A DNA stretch of 64,000 nucleotides from Marinobacter daepoensis DSM 16072 (GCF_000421165.1 NZ_ATWI01000011.1:186001-250000); one strand, 5' to 3'. Shown: positions 52,902-61,709, counted from the first letter of the stretch. Notes: generated from the letters alone by a model not told the origin. Program-made: numbers and translations.

Positions 52902-54341
52902 ATGGACAAGCGAAAGGTGGATGTTGCGGTCATCGGAGCGGGCACTGCCGGGATGGTCGCCTACCAGCGTGCTCGTAAAGCGACCGATCGGATTGTGTTG
53001 ATTGAGGGGAAACAATACGGCACCACCTGTGCCAGAGTGGGCTGCATGCCCAGCAAGCTGCTGATTGCCGCTGCGGAAGTCGCGCATCAGGTTCGGGGGG
53101 CTGACGGTTTTGGTGTGTTGCCCGGGGAGGTTCGGGTCGACGGCACGCGCGTTATGGCCCGGGTTCGAAAAGAGCGGGATCGTTTTGTGGCCCCCGTTGT
53201 GCGTTCCATGGAATCGCTACCAGAGGCGCACCGGTTGCTGGGGCATGCGCGATTTGTAGATAGCCACCGGCTGGTGGTGGGCGATCATACGGAGGTAACC
53301 GCCGACCGTATCATTATTGCCACCGGCTCACGCCCCAACATCCCCGGAATCCTCAAGGAAGCGAAAGACCGCCTGGTGGTGAATGATGACGTGTTTGAGT
53401 GGACCGATCTGCCGTCGTCGGTCGCGGTTTTTGGCCCCGGTGTGATTGGGGCAGAGTTAGGGCAGGCTCTGGCGCGGCTCGGTGTCCGGGTGCGCCTGTT
53501 CGGCGTTAGTGGTGGCCTCGCTGGCATTCAGGATGAAAAAGTCCGGGATTGTGCATTGAGAACCTTCTCCGAGGAGTTTGCTGTCAGCGCGAAAGCAGAA
53601 ACCCGCCGTATTGAACGAGCCAGGGACGGGGTGCGTATCACGTGGGCAGAAGGAGGCATGGAGTATCTGGATACGTTTGACTACCTGCTGGCAGCTACCG
53701 GCCGGCGACCGAATATCGATCACCTCGACATTCAGAATGCGGGCCTGGAGCTGGATGACCGGGGGATGCCGTTGTTTGATCCTTACACGCTGCGATGCGG
53801 TGAAAGCCATATTTTTATGGCCGGAGATGTGAACAATGATAGGCCTTTGCTCCACGAAGCGGCGGATGAAGGCCGGATTGCCGGTGATAATGCGGCCTCC
53901 TGGCCGGACGTCCGGGCCGGACAGCGGAAAACACCGCTGGCGGTTGTGTTTACAGACCCCCAGATTGCTGCGGTCGGCCTGAATATCCATCAGGTGGAAG
54001 AACGATGCCACACCTGCTTTGCGGTTGGTGAAGTATCTTTCGAGGATCAGGGCCGAAGCAAGGTGATCGGGAAGAACCGTGGGTTGCTCCGGGTATATGG
54101 TGAGCACGGCAGCGGCCTGTTCCTGGGGGCTCAGATGTTTGGCCCCGCCGCAGAGCATGTGGCCCACTTGCTGGCTTGGTGTGTCCAGAAACGAATGACG
54201 GTGGGGGAAATGCTGGAGATGCCCTTCTATCACCCGGTCATTGAGGAAGGCGTGCGAACCGCCTTAAAAGACCTGAGCAACAAGCTTCGGATGGGGCAGA
54301 AGCCCGGCGAGGGCTGTATGGATTGTGGCCCGGGGGTATAA
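52902..54341 (+). CDS. Dihydrolipoamide dehydrogenase-like flavoprotein
   Basis: 479 residues, pyridine nucleotide-disulfide oxidoreductase. FAD motif G-A-G-T-A-G near 12-17; redox-active pair Cys43 and Cys48 in C-A-R-V-G-C-M-P-S-K. An NAD-binding F-G-P-G-V-I-G-A-E-L lies near 177-186, and the catalytic H-P-V-I-E-E is near the end. It is not next to any 2-oxoacid dehydrogenase genes, so the partner is unknown. The C-terminal tail ends G-C-M-D-C-G-P-G-V, an extra C-x-x-C (Cys472, Cys475) unusual for the family. Confidence 0.9.
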   Translation: MDKRKVDVAVIGAGTAGMVAYQRARKATDRIVLIEGKQYGTTCARVGCMPSKLLIAAAEVAHQVRGADGFGVLPGEVRVDGTRVMARVRKERDRFVAPVVRSMESLPEAHRLLGHARFVDSHRLVVGDHTEVTADRIIIATGSRPNIPGILKEAKDRLVVNDDVFEWTDLPSSVAVFGPGVIGAELGQALARLGVRVRLFGVSGGLAGIQDEKVRDCALRTFSEEFAVSAKAETRRIERARDGVRITWAEGGMEYLDTFDYLLAATGRRPNIDHLDIQNAGLELDDRGMPLFDPYTLRCGESHIFMAGDVNNDRPLLHEAADEGRIAGDNAASWPDVRAGQRKTPLAVVFTDPQIAAVGLNIHQVEERCHTCFAVGEVSFEDQGRSKVIGKNRGLLRVYGEHGSGLFLGAQMFGPAAEHVAHLLAWCVQKRMTVGEMLEMPFYHPVIEEGVRTALKDLSNKLRMGQKPGEGCMDCGPGV

Positions 54342-54346
54342 GGCGT

Positions 54347-54370
54347 GTCCCCCGGAAGTTGACGGGGGAC
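54347..54370. terminator. Hairpin between convergent genes
   Basis: GTCCCCCG (54347-54354) pairs with CGGGGGAC (54363-54370) around 8 bases. No T-run follows, so it may only block read-through or stabilise 3' ends. Confidence 0.45.
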
Positions 54371-54376
54371 AACGTG

Positions 54377-54643
54377 TTAGAGCGCTTTGTGACGGAAATC
54401 CATGGCGTTGGTGGTTGCATTCTGCTGATGCCGTGCCCATATCTTTTCATGGAAGAAGTAAGCAACGGTGTTGATAGCGGGCTCGACCATCGCAATCAGG
54501 CTGCCAATCAGCAAGTCCCCGGTCAGCAGGTAAGCAACACTGAAGGCGACCGTAAAGTGGGTAATGGCGAAGGTGATGGTTTTGAGAAACGACGAATCAC
54601 CGTTCGAACTGTGGTGATGAACAAACAGTTTCAGCGCACTCAT
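54377..54643 (-). CDS. DUF2061 small membrane protein
   Basis: 88 residues of the DUF2061 family: a T-I-T-F-A-I-T-H-F-T-V-A-F helix, then L-I-G-S-L-I-A-M-V-E-P-A-I-N-T-V-A-Y-F-F and the closing H-E-K-I-W family motif. Probably two membrane helices. Function unknown. It diverges from dps with 225 bases between. Confidence 0.85.
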   Translation of the reverse strand: MSALKLFVHHHSSNGDSSFLKTITFAITHFTVAFSVAYLLTGDLLIGSLIAMVEPAINTVAYFFHEKIWARHQQNATTNAMDFRHKAL

Positions 54644-54868
54644 GAGGGTAGCTCCATTTCAATCAGATATGCCTTTATTAAAGATTAAACGAGAATTGTT
54701 TTCAAATAGAGGGTGTCGTGTTTTATGATAGGGTATAGCTATGGATATTCCGTTTCCGACATGAGTTTCTGCTATTAGAGAGATTGAATAACTTCACTTC
54801 CGTCTCGATGCGGAACTGGCATACAGTGATGGAAAGGTAAAGCCCGAAAACGAATCAGGAGGTTCATA

Positions 54869-55342
54869 ATGGGTAAGAACTTTATTGGTCTCGATACAGA
54901 TAAAACCCAGAAGCTGGCAGAGGTCCTGAACGAACTGCTGTCCAGTTATCAGATTTTTTACATGAATGTGCGTGGCTACCACTGGAACATCAAAGGTGAG
55001 AACTTCTTTGAGTTGCACGCCAAGTTCGAAGAGTTGTATGACGATCTCCTGCTTAAGGTGGACGAGGTGGCTGAGCGGATCCTGACTCTGGGGCACCGCC
55101 CGGCCCATGCCTACAGTACGTACATTGAGAAGTCTGAAGTGCCCGAGCGCAAAGACGTGTCTGATGGCAAGGAAGCGGTTGGTAACATCGTTGAAAGTTT
55201 CGGCAAATTGATTGCCAAACAGCGCGAGCTGCTCAGCCTGGCCGGTGAGGCAGACGATGAGGGTACGGTCGCCTTGATGAGCGACTACATCTCTCAGCAG
55301 GAAAAAACGGTCTGGATGTATCGCAGTTATCTTGGCCAGTGA
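54869..55342 (+). CDS. dps: Dps/ferritin-like DNA-protection protein
   Basis: 157 residues, a four-helix ferritin-like fold forming iron-storing dodecamers. The ferroxidase ligands fit the Dps spacing: His38, His50, Asp65 and Glu69, in Y-H-W-N-I-K-G onward. It oxidises Fe(II) with peroxide and so protects DNA. AGGAGG precedes the ATG. A clear terminator follows. Confidence 0.92.
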   Translation: MGKNFIGLDTDKTQKLAEVLNELLSSYQIFYMNVRGYHWNIKGENFFELHAKFEELYDDLLLKVDEVAERILTLGHRPAHAYSTYIEKSEVPERKDVSDGKEAVGNIVESFGKLIAKQRELLSLAGEADDEGTVALMSDYISQQEKTVWMYRSYLGQ

Positions 55343-55368
55343 CCCCGGCCAGATCCTGAGACCAGACG

Positions 55369-55394
55369 TGGCGGCTCCCTGAGCCGCCATTTTT
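55369..55394 (+). terminator. Intrinsic terminator after dps
   Basis: TGGCGGCTC (55369-55377) pairs with GAGCCGCCA (55381-55389) around CCT, followed by TTTTT. Confidence 0.9.
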
Positions 55395-55411
55395 GTTTCG
55401 GCGTCTTTAAC

Positions 55412-55451
55412 TTGTCTTTTTTCTGACCCGCTTCTGTCATCTGTTTGCCAT
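55412..55451 (+). promoter_or_regulatory. Tandem PhoB half-sites (double Pho box)
   Basis: Four 7-base units begin at 55412, 55423, 55434 and 55445, an exact 11-base period: TTGTCTT, CTGACCC, CTGTCAT, TTGCCAT. The third is a perfect PhoB half-site, and the others share three to five positions with it. They lie 48 bases upstream of the lipoprotein start. Confidence 0.65.
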
Positions 55452-55498
55452 AACTTGAGTCGGCATTCACGCAACGTCGACACTTGCCCGAGGTAAAC

Positions 55499-57160
55499 AT
55501 GATTTCCCAACGTGCGCTCCTGACCACCGCCATTCTCACCGCCATGAGTGGCCTTACTGCTTGTGCAACCGGGGCCGACGCTCTGGTTGCGGATGGCGAC
55601 GCTGATCTTGTCGAAATGAAGGTTTTGGGCCGTTATGCGCCCGAGGGTGATGTGTTCGATGAGAGCGCGGCGGAAATTGTTGCGCATGATGCGGTTAATC
55701 AGCGTTTGTTCGTGGTGAATGCCAATGCCGCCACGGTGGACGTGCTGGATATCCGCAACCCGGAGGCGCCCATACTGGTTGCTACCCTGGATGCCAGCGA
55801 GGAAGGTGCAACGGCGAACAGCGTTGCGGTATACGGCGAGTGGGTGGCGGTTGCCATTGAAGCGGAGGTCAGACAGGACAACGGCAAGGTGGTGTTCTAT
55901 CGCGCTTCGGACTTGTCCAGGGCCGGGGCCGTTACAGTGGGAGCGCTTCCGGACATGGTAACGTTTACCCGTGACGGCAAGAAAGTACTGGTGGCCAACG
56001 AAGGTGAGCCGAGTGACGATTATTCCAGAGATCCGGAAGGTTCGGTCAGTGTGATCAGCCTGGCTAACGGCATTGACGGAGCCACGGTAATGACCGCTGA
56101 TTTTCGTGACTACAATGGGCAGGAAGAGGTTCTGCGTGCGTCAGGAATCCGGATTTTCGGGCCAGGAGCATCCGCAGCACAGGATTTTGAGCCCGAGTAC
56201 ATAGCGGTGTCTTTGGACAATTCCAGGGCCTGGATTACCCTGCAGGAGAACAATGCTGTCGCGGTGCTGGATATCGACAACGCCCGGATTCTGGATGTGC
56301 TTCCGCTGGGTTTCAAGGACCACCGGCTGCCAGGAAACGAGCTGGATGCCAGTAACAAGGATGGTGGAATCCATCTCCGTAACTGGCCGGTGAAAGGCAT
56401 GTACCTGCCAGATGCCATCGCAAGCTACGAATACAGTGGCAAGACCTACTACGTGACCGCGAATGAAGGGGATTCCCGGGATTACGACGGTTTCAGTGAA
56501 GAGTTCCGGGTGAAGGATCTGCAGCTGAGTGACGCGTTCGGTACCGAAGCTGAACGCAGAGAACTGCAGGCCAACGCCAATCTTGGTCGTCTGAAGGTCA
56601 CCTCAACTCTGGGCGTGTCAAACGACTGCAACCCGAGCAATCCGGCGACGAACATTGAGGAGGCGTGTGTCTTTGGAGAACTGTACAGCTACGGAGCCCG
56701 GTCCTTCTCAATCTGGAACGATCAGGGGCAGCAGGTGTTCGACTCTGGCAACGATTTTGAGCGGATAACCGCTCGGTTGATTCCGGATGGATTCAACGCC
56801 AACAACGATGAAAATGGTGCGGATAACCGGTCTGACGACAAAGGGCCGGAGCCAGAAGCGATCACCGTTGGAGAAATTAAAGGCCAGCAGTATGCGTTCA
56901 TTGGTCTGGAGCGTGTTGGTGGCATCATGGTGTACAACGTGACGAACCCTCAGCACCCCCGGTTTGTGCAGTACCTGAATCATCGGGATTTTAGTGCCGG
57001 ACAAGCGGACGTTGAGTCTGGAAAAGCCGGTGATTTGGGCCCGGAAGGTATGGCGTTCATCCGGGCCGAAGAGAGCCCGAATGGCCAGCCTATCCTGGTC
57101 GTGGGAAACGAAGTCAGCGGCACCACCACCCTTTATCGTGTTGACGTTATGGAAAGGTGA
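55499..57160 (+). CDS. Choice-of-anchor I domain lipoprotein
   Basis: 553 residues. A lipoprotein signal with L-T-A-C near 19-22 anchors a large seven-bladed beta-propeller-like domain. Family marks are V-A-N-E-G-E-P-S-D-D-Y near 172, V-T-A-N-E-G-D-S-R-D-Y near 320 and the K-G-P-E-P-E-A-I block. Relatives often carry alkaline-phosphatase or esterase annotations, but the activity is not established. GAGG lies a few bases before the ATG. The upstream PhoB half-sites suggest expression under phosphate starvation. Confidence 0.85.
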   Translation: MISQRALLTTAILTAMSGLTACATGADALVADGDADLVEMKVLGRYAPEGDVFDESAAEIVAHDAVNQRLFVVNANAATVDVLDIRNPEAPILVATLDASEEGATANSVAVYGEWVAVAIEAEVRQDNGKVVFYRASDLSRAGAVTVGALPDMVTFTRDGKKVLVANEGEPSDDYSRDPEGSVSVISLANGIDGATVMTADFRDYNGQEEVLRASGIRIFGPGASAAQDFEPEYIAVSLDNSRAWITLQENNAVAVLDIDNARILDVLPLGFKDHRLPGNELDASNKDGGIHLRNWPVKGMYLPDAIASYEYSGKTYYVTANEGDSRDYDGFSEEFRVKDLQLSDAFGTEAERRELQANANLGRLKVTSTLGVSNDCNPSNPATNIEEACVFGELYSYGARSFSIWNDQGQQVFDSGNDFERITARLIPDGFNANNDENGADNRSDDKGPEPEAITVGEIKGQQYAFIGLERVGGIMVYNVTNPQHPRFVQYLNHRDFSAGQADVESGKAGDLGPEGMAFIRAEESPNGQPILVVGNEVSGTTTLYRVDVMER

Positions 57161-57183
57161 TCAGCGTCCTTCTGATGGACCGG

Positions 57184-57209
57184 AAAACCGCACCTATGGT
57201 GCGGTTTTT
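57184..57209 (+). terminator. Intrinsic terminator after choice-of-anchor I gene
   Basis: AAAACCGCACC (57184-57194) pairs with GGTGCGGTTTT (57198-57208) around TAT, ending in a T-run. Confidence 0.9.
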
Positions 57210-57244
57210 CATTTCAGGTATTAAAAAATTCCATTCATACTTTT

Positions 57245-57262
57245 CTGTAATAGCTCTGTCAT
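57245..57262 (+). promoter_or_regulatory. Pho box upstream of DUF2057-porin unit
   Basis: CTGTAAT-AGCT-CTGTCAT: one perfect and one nearly perfect PhoB half-site with the expected 4-base spacer. A possible -10 (CATAGT, 57273-57278) follows 10 bases later. Confidence 0.75.
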
Positions 57263-57304
57263 ACTCCCCCTCCATAGTGGCCTCTCAATTGAGTTAACGC
57301 CTTT

Positions 57305-57327
57305 GCCGGGCTTGCCCGGCATTTTTA
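57305..57327 (+). terminator. Early terminator in the leader of the DUF2057-porin unit
   Basis: GCCGGG (57305-57310) pairs with CCCGGC (57315-57320) around CTTG, followed by ATTTTTAA. It lies only about 20-40 bases after the expected start of a Pho-driven transcript and 100 bases before the next gene. Confidence 0.6.
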
Positions 57328-57426
57328 ACACCCTGGCGTTCAATAGATTGGGTGAAACCTGTTTTTAACATTCAGTGGTTAGCCTGCTCGCAGAATTTGC
57401 TGGTGACCACTTATTGGATTTAGAGC

Positions 57427-58071
57427 GTGACGAGATTTACCCGCATAACCAGTTTGATGATTGCTTTGATGCCTTTGCCGGCCCTGGCAGAGGTGCAGCT
57501 CACCCTCGGCCCCTGCGTTAACGTGCAGGCGGTACTCGGAAGCGAGCAGACCGCGTCTTCTGGCCAGAGTCTGACTCTGGCTGACGGCACCCGCCAGTTG
57601 GTGCTGGAGTGCACGACGGAAATGAAACGGGAAGAAACGCTGGAGACCAGCGACGCCTTTGTTATCCGGTTTACCGCAGAAAACGCTGACCTGGTTCTGA
57701 GTGCCCCCGACATTCGGACCCGGCGTGAGATGGATGCCTTTAACGAACAGGGCAACTGGCAGTTGAAAGATCGCGAGGGCCAGTCAGTGGCGTTCACGGT
57801 CGATGTTCTTGAGAAAGAGGGTTTTCAGCTGGTGCGAGATTATTCGCGGGAGCTGGCGGCCTATAACCGTTCAGGCGCCGCAGCGGCGGTGGTTGCTTTC
57901 CCGGCGACTGCCAGCTCGGAGCTGAGAACCAACCAGGACGGGTTGTTGCTGGATTCGCAAGTCGATCCGGATCAGGAAATGGTCAGCAGGATGCTGCGCT
58001 ACTGGTATCTGAAAGCTGACGAACAAACTCGAAAAGAGTGGGACAGCTGGGTTGATTCCAGCAACCGATAA
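57427..58071 (+). CDS. DUF2057 (YccT-like) periplasmic protein
   Basis: 214 residues. Signal peptide (to about P-A-L-A-E) followed by the DUF2057 fold: L-V-L-E-C-T-T-E-M near 60, F-V-I-R-F-T-A near 77, and the C-terminal M-L-R-Y-W-Y-L-K-A-D-E-Q-T-R-K family end. Function unknown; E. coli YccT affects curli. The start is GTG with a weak ribosome site. The porin starts 33 bases after the stop, so the pair is probably co-transcribed under the Pho box. Confidence 0.85.
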   Translation: MTRFTRITSLMIALMPLPALAEVQLTLGPCVNVQAVLGSEQTASSGQSLTLADGTRQLVLECTTEMKREETLETSDAFVIRFTAENADLVLSAPDIRTRREMDAFNEQGNWQLKDREGQSVAFTVDVLEKEGFQLVRDYSRELAAYNRSGAAAAVVAFPATASSELRTNQDGLLLDSQVDPDQEMVSRMLRYWYLKADEQTRKEWDSWVDSSNR

Positions 58072-58104
58072 ACACCAAACCAAACTGAAAGTGGAGTTCC
58101 AAAA

Positions 58105-59049
58105 ATGAAGAAGCTTCTTCTGGCTGTTGCTGTGTCTACTATGGCCGCAGGTTCTGTAAACGCTGCGACTGTATACGAGAAAGACGGATTTACCTACAAG
58201 CTTAACGGTGACTTTCAGGTTCAGTTCCGTCAGGCAACTGGCTTTGATGAGCGCGCCGAGGTCGAGTACGACGATCTGGAGCTGAAAAACTACGTTGCTT
58301 ACGATCTGGGTAACGACCTGACCGCTTTTGGTCGTTTGGACGTTGGTTACAAGAAAGCCGCTGAAGGTAAGCAAGACGCCAGCAACCTGGAAGAGGCTTT
58401 TGTTGGTCTGAAGTACGGTGTGACCTCTTTCTCCTTCGGTAAGCAGAACTTTGCGGGTGATGAGTTCGGTATCGAAGAAGCCTACGAAATTGAAACCATC
58501 GACGAAGACCGCTTTGACGGTGTTGAGACTGCCGGTGACGACACGATCCGTGTTGATATCGAGCTGGAGAACGTTTACATCGCAGCTTCCCACGAAATGG
58601 ACGCTTCTGACGAAGACGGCGAATACTACGATGTGTTTGTTGCCACTGAAGTGGTAGGTCTGGAGCTGGCTGCGGCTTATCAGCAGTCCCGCGCAGCGGG
58701 TGCGGCTGAGTCGGCTGACACCTGGGGTATCAGTGCTTCCTACGACTTCGGCTTCATGAACCTGGCCGCCGATTACAGCTCAACGGATGACGACGACGTT
58801 GAAACCACTCAGTACAACGTTGCCGCTGTCTTTGCCGTTGCACCGACCACAGACGTTGCTCTGGGTATGGGCAACAAAGATGAAGACGATCAGGACGATA
58901 TCACTGAGTGGTACGCCAACGTAACTTACAAGTTCCCGGAAGCGAAGAACGTGAGCGTATTCGCTGAGATTGCTCAGAGCGACATTGAAGACGACTCTGG
59001 TGACGACGCCGACATGGGCTTCCTGGCCGGTATGCGCGTTAAGTTCTAA
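58105..59049 (+). CDS. Outer-membrane porin
   Basis: 314 residues. Signal peptide (ending V-N-A), alternating beta strands, and a C-terminal aromatic (M-R-V-K-F) needed for outer-membrane insertion. The N-terminal half of the barrel resembles the general Gram-negative porins. Very Asp/Glu-rich loops (for example S-T-D-D-D-D-V-E and N-K-D-E-D-D-Q-D-D) are typical of marine porins. A Pho box upstream suggests it helps phosphate entry, but an anionic-loop porin would not obviously favour phosphate. GGAG lies about 9 bases before the ATG. Confidence 0.88.
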   Translation: MKKLLLAVAVSTMAAGSVNAATVYEKDGFTYKLNGDFQVQFRQATGFDERAEVEYDDLELKNYVAYDLGNDLTAFGRLDVGYKKAAEGKQDASNLEEAFVGLKYGVTSFSFGKQNFAGDEFGIEEAYEIETIDEDRFDGVETAGDDTIRVDIELENVYIAASHEMDASDEDGEYYDVFVATEVVGLELAAAYQQSRAAGAAESADTWGISASYDFGFMNLAADYSSTDDDDVETTQYNVAAVFAVAPTTDVALGMGNKDEDDQDDITEWYANVTYKFPEAKNVSVFAEIAQSDIEDDSGDDADMGFLAGMRVKF

Positions 59050-59096
59050 GCAGCGTCTATGCTGAACTGAACCGACTGCAAGGTTGGTTCAGGAAA

Positions 59097-59130
59097 CACA
59101 AAAGCCGGGCAAACTTGCCCGGCTTTTGTG
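59097..59130. terminator. Bidirectional terminator
   Basis: CACAAAAGCCGGGCAA pairs with TTGCCCGGCTTTTGTG (59097-59112 with 59115-59130), with a tight loop. It is shared by the convergent porin and geranylgeranyl reductase-like genes. Confidence 0.88.
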
Positions 59131-59133
59131 TAT

Positions 59134-60258
59134 TTACACAGCTCTGTCCAGCGGCGGCACCTCCTGGTGCAGAAACCATTTTTCGGTAATTACCTTTCGG
59201 GTGAACCAATGTGAGCGCATCAGAGTGCTGGCGATAGGTAGCCTGAGCCACTCTGGTATCTCCCGTCCTTGCTCCTGATCATTGGCGCGAGTGCCGAAGC
59301 GGGCGGCGATGCGCTCACCGTAGCGCTGGAGCGCCAGGGCCGAGTAATCCGGTGCGCTCTGGATAACCTCTGCCGCGAGGAGCGCGGACTCTATGGCCGG
59401 GCGGATGCCTTCCCCGCTCTGGGTGTAGGCCAGACCGGCTGCATCACCAATTAACAGAACCCCCTCGTCTACCAGTGGGCGATTGGCGTGGCCATACAAC
59501 AGGTAGGCGTGGCCCTTGAAGCGCTTTGGCAGATCGGACGGAATGCGGCCAGCCAGTGTCATGTCTTCGACAAATGCCTGCAGGTGATCTGACAGGCGGT
59601 GATTGTCTTCCCGGCCCAACCCGATGTTCAGGAAACGGCCTTTGCGAAACACCCAGGCATAGCCTTTGAGATCCTGGCAGAACCAGAGTTCCGGCGTATC
59701 ACCCCGGGCAGCACAGGCCTGCGCTTGTGCCGGAGTCATCCGGAACTCGACTTCCTTGGCCGAAACCACGGTTTCGTGCTTCCCCGGGCCGTCTCCGAGT
59801 AACCGGGCAACGGGGCAGAAATGGCCGCCCGCGCCGACAAGCAGGGGCGTTTGCCATTGGCCATTGAGTTCCCAGTTGCCATAGCGGTGTTCAATGGACC
59901 GGACCTGCGTTGCCAGCTGTTTTTCGCAATTCACCTGGTCGAGCAGATAGTGATCAAATTCGCAGCGACGAATGCCATAGCTGACGACATGCCCGTGATC
60001 GTTCTCAACCGCCGGCTGGCCCATCATGCCGATTCTGAATCGCCGGATAGGCTGGAGCGTACGGCCTTTTTCGTATTCCGCGGGATTGATGCCCAGGCTC
60101 TCCATCACCGCGGGCGTGACCCAGCCTGCGCAGGTTTTATCCCTGGGGAAAGCCTGTTTATCGAGAATCAGAACCCGTTTTCCGGAGCGATGCAGGGCTC
60201 TGGCCAGGGTTGAACCGGCAGGCCCGGCCCCGACGATAATGAGATCGTAGTACTCCAT
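59134..60258 (-). CDS. Geranylgeranyl reductase-like FAD oxidoreductase
   Basis: 374 residues. FAD-binding G-A-G-P-A-G-S-T-L-A near 10-19 and the later L-L-I-G-D-A-A-G-L-A near 270 mark the geranylgeranyl reductase/halogenase-type flavoprotein superfamily. The family reduces isoprenoid or lipid double bonds. The ATG overlaps the stop of the methyltransferase gene as TGATG, implying coupled translation and a shared substrate pathway. Substrate unknown. Confidence 0.85.
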   Translation of the reverse strand: MEYYDLIIVGAGPAGSTLARALHRSGKRVLILDKQAFPRDKTCAGWVTPAVMESLGINPAEYEKGRTLQPIRRFRIGMMGQPAVENDHGHVVSYGIRRCEFDHYLLDQVNCEKQLATQVRSIEHRYGNWELNGQWQTPLLVGAGGHFCPVARLLGDGPGKHETVVSAKEVEFRMTPAQAQACAARGDTPELWFCQDLKGYAWVFRKGRFLNIGLGREDNHRLSDHLQAFVEDMTLAGRIPSDLPKRFKGHAYLLYGHANRPLVDEGVLLIGDAAGLAYTQSGEGIRPAIESALLAAEVIQSAPDYSALALQRYGERIAARFGTRANDQEQGREIPEWLRLPIASTLMRSHWFTRKVITEKWFLHQEVPPLDRAV

Positions 60259-61574
60259 CAGATACCCTCTGGCGTCGCCGGGAAGGTATAAAGGTCCTGG
60301 CGGCTTTGAGGTAACTGATTGTTGTCTCCATGGGTAAACACCACCTGAAACAGTTGCAGTGAGCCAGTCCGGAAGGCCGCAATGGAGCCGGCAAGATACA
60401 GCCGCCAGGCCCGGGTGAAGTGTTCGTCGTACAGGTCGGTGATCTGGCTCTGACTTGCCGTGAAATTATCCAGCCAGTGGGTCAGCGTCTGGGCATAGTG
60501 CAACCTCAGGTTTTCGACATCCAGCACCGAAAAGTCTCCGTACTCACAGATCTGAAGAAATTCACTGATGCTTGGGGGATAGGCGCCCGGAAAAATCCGT
60601 TTTTCAATCCAGGCATTCATGAGCATGGGCCGGTTTCGGCCAATACTGTGCAGCAAGGCAAGGCCTCCGGGTTTCAGGCAGTTTGAGATAAGAGCGGACA
60701 GAGCGGGGTAATGGTCTTTGCCCACATGTTCGAGCATACCGACAGAGACAAAGGCATCGAATTGGCCCCGAATGTTGCGGTAGTCGTCTTCCACATAGGT
60801 GACCAGATGCTCCAGCCCCTGCCGCTCGGCTTCGGCCCGTGCATAGCGCACCTGTTCCCGGGAAATGTTGTAGGCGTGCACGGTAACACCGTAGTTGCGG
60901 GCCATATAGCGGGCCAGTCCGCCCCAGCCGCAGCCGGCTTCTGCCACGGTCATTCCGGGTTTTAGCCGGAGTTTCCGGCAAACGTGTTCAAGCTTGGCGA
61001 GCTGGGCTTGCTCCAGCGTGTTGTCGGCCTGCTCGTAATAGGCGCAGGTATATTGCATTTCGGCCTGGTCGAGCCATAACCGATAGAAGTCGTTGCCCAG
61101 ATCGTAATGATGGTGAATGTTCTCTTTGGCTTCGGAAATGCCGGTTGGTCTCGGGTTGTGATTGCGCCACAGAGCATCAAGCCAGCGCGGCCATTTCTGG
61201 CGGGCTGAATGAATGGCCCGGTACAGGCTTTCCATCAGTTCCGGTAAATCACCGTCGATTTCCAGACGGCCTGCGGCATAGAGGTCACCGAAGGCCAGGT
61301 TCGGGTTGGCAACCAGTGAATAGAGCGCTTTGGGGTCTGTCAGGTACAGCGTGAAGCGGGGCTCAACGCTGTCTGGCTCAATCACATCACCATTCCAGAG
61401 CTGAAAGCGGATCGGAGGCGATCCCGCCATGCGCATCAGCTTGTTAATCAGCCAGCGCTCGTAACTGTGAGGCTCTCGGTCAGGAGAGCGGTGCTCCAGG
61501 GGCAGGCGAAGGATGTTGGCCTGAAGTTGCTCCTTATCCGGAAGTGGCGGTTTGGGGGCGCTACTCTGTGCCAT
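60258..61574 (-). CDS. Cyclopropane-fatty-acid-synthase-like methyltransferase
   Basis: 438 residues, soluble SAM-dependent methyltransferase of the CFA synthase family. The N-terminal domain (about 20-125) binds lipid; the catalytic domain has E-A-G-C-G-W-G-G near 213-220 and Y-N-I-S-R-E-Q. The H-H-H-Y-D-L-G-N-D-F-Y motif and S-V-G-M-L-E-H-V-G are typical. Members form cyclopropane rings or add methyl groups to unsaturated acyl chains. The coupled flavoprotein hints at a second, reductive step (inference). Confidence 0.9.
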   Translation of the reverse strand: MAQSSAPKPPLPDKEQLQANILRLPLEHRSPDREPHSYERWLINKLMRMAGSPPIRFQLWNGDVIEPDSVEPRFTLYLTDPKALYSLVANPNLAFGDLYAAGRLEIDGDLPELMESLYRAIHSARQKWPRWLDALWRNHNPRPTGISEAKENIHHHYDLGNDFYRLWLDQAEMQYTCAYYEQADNTLEQAQLAKLEHVCRKLRLKPGMTVAEAGCGWGGLARYMARNYGVTVHAYNISREQVRYARAEAERQGLEHLVTYVEDDYRNIRGQFDAFVSVGMLEHVGKDHYPALSALISNCLKPGGLALLHSIGRNRPMLMNAWIEKRIFPGAYPPSISEFLQICEYGDFSVLDVENLRLHYAQTLTHWLDNFTASQSQITDLYDEHFTRAWRLYLAGSIAAFRTGSLQLFQVVFTHGDNNQLPQSRQDLYTFPATPEGI

Positions 61575-61709
61575 GGAATGCTCTCTCCCGTAATTCGTGG
61601 TGTCCGTGCAGAATCCCGAAAGCTGAACTGAGAGTCGCGTCTTGTGACTCAGTATAGAAAATGATCAGCGTTTGTCAGGTTGCCGGGAGAGAAGGGGGTG
61701 AGGTTGAGA

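Noticed and set aside
57427..59049. Porin called as a specific phosphate porin (OprP/PhoE type)
   Set aside because: The Pho box supports phosphate control, but the very acidic loops do not support anion selectivity, so only a general porin is claimed.
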